From: Oscillospiraceae bacterium
Lineage (GTDB): Bacteria > Bacillota > Clostridia > Oscillospirales > Ruminococcaceae
Assembly: GCA_022511485.1 (NCBI GenBank)
Contig: JAFLUJ010000312.1
Coordinates: forward strand, 1-13,672
DNA: 13,672 bases
Direction: 5' to 3'
Shown: in pieces, positions 13,652 to 13,672 of the stretch
Position numbering within the stretch: the first letter of the stretch is position 1
Layout of the letters: each line of letters begins with the position of its first letter
Notes under the pieces: generated by a model
What the model saw: only the letters and a program-made list of their open reading frames with translations
The model's database searches: none
What the model was told of the DNA's origin: nothing
Position numbers and translations under genes: made by a program

Positions 13652-13672
13652 TCTAGCTGGTCGAGCTGAGCC

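Noticed and set aside
1..13672. CRISPR arrays, tRNA or rRNA genes, prophage or defence genes
   Set aside because: No regularly spaced repeats, no clover-leaf candidates, no rRNA-like stretches and no phage or defence protein motifs were seen on either strand.

Overview
The window looks like chromosomal DNA of a low-to-moderate GC Gram-positive anaerobe of the Clostridia, most likely a Ruminococcus-like member of the Oscillospiraceae. The reasons are strong GGAGG-type ribosome binding sites, near-consensus sigma-A promoters (TTGACA-17-TATAAT), lipoprotein signal peptides, a proofreading-deficient Bacillota-type PolA, and a cobalamin riboswitch ahead of an ABC uptake operon. The genus is an inference from overall feel and was not checked by a search.

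Layout. (1) 1-198: left-edge intergenic DNA with a perfect leftward promoter and possibly the first 21 codons of a gene leaving the window. (2) 199-2490, minus strand: a 763-residue protein built like a sugar-nucleotide pyrophosphorylase / left-handed beta-helix / phosphohexomutase fusion, but with the hallmark catalytic motifs of both enzyme domains changed. (3) 2491-2642: divergent promoter region. (4) 2643-3236: an unrecognised AT-rich gene with a disrupted start. It is followed by a 174-bp MITE-like inverted-repeat element inserted exactly at its stop codon. (5) 3439-8570, plus strand: a compact housekeeping run of ftsY, rdgB, a small lipoprotein, polA and a small hypothetical gene, with intergenic gaps of 2-15 nt. 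(6) 8635-11047: a Gfo/Idh/MocA oxidoreductase, a small membrane-anchored protein and an EamA (DMT) permease. (7) 11076-13609: a perfect promoter, a long leader with a cobalamin riboswitch and a candidate terminator, then a BtuF-like lipoprotein and a BtuC/FecCD permease. The ATPase partner is not in the window. A perfect 11-bp hairpin closes the right edge.

How the genes work together. FtsY docks signal-recognition-particle/ribosome complexes at the membrane, RdgB removes ITP/XTP from the nucleotide pool, and PolA processes Okazaki fragments and fills repair gaps. They form a plausible co-transcribed housekeeping block. The last two genes form the binding-protein and permease part of a B12/corrinoid importer, and the riboswitch should shut them off when cobalamin is plentiful.

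I do not see a defence island, CRISPR array, prophage or other evident new multi-gene system. The points most worth attention are the apparently catalytically dead pyrophosphorylase/mutase fusion, the FtsY whose long acidic domain is C-terminal rather than N-terminal, and the MITE inserted at a stop codon.
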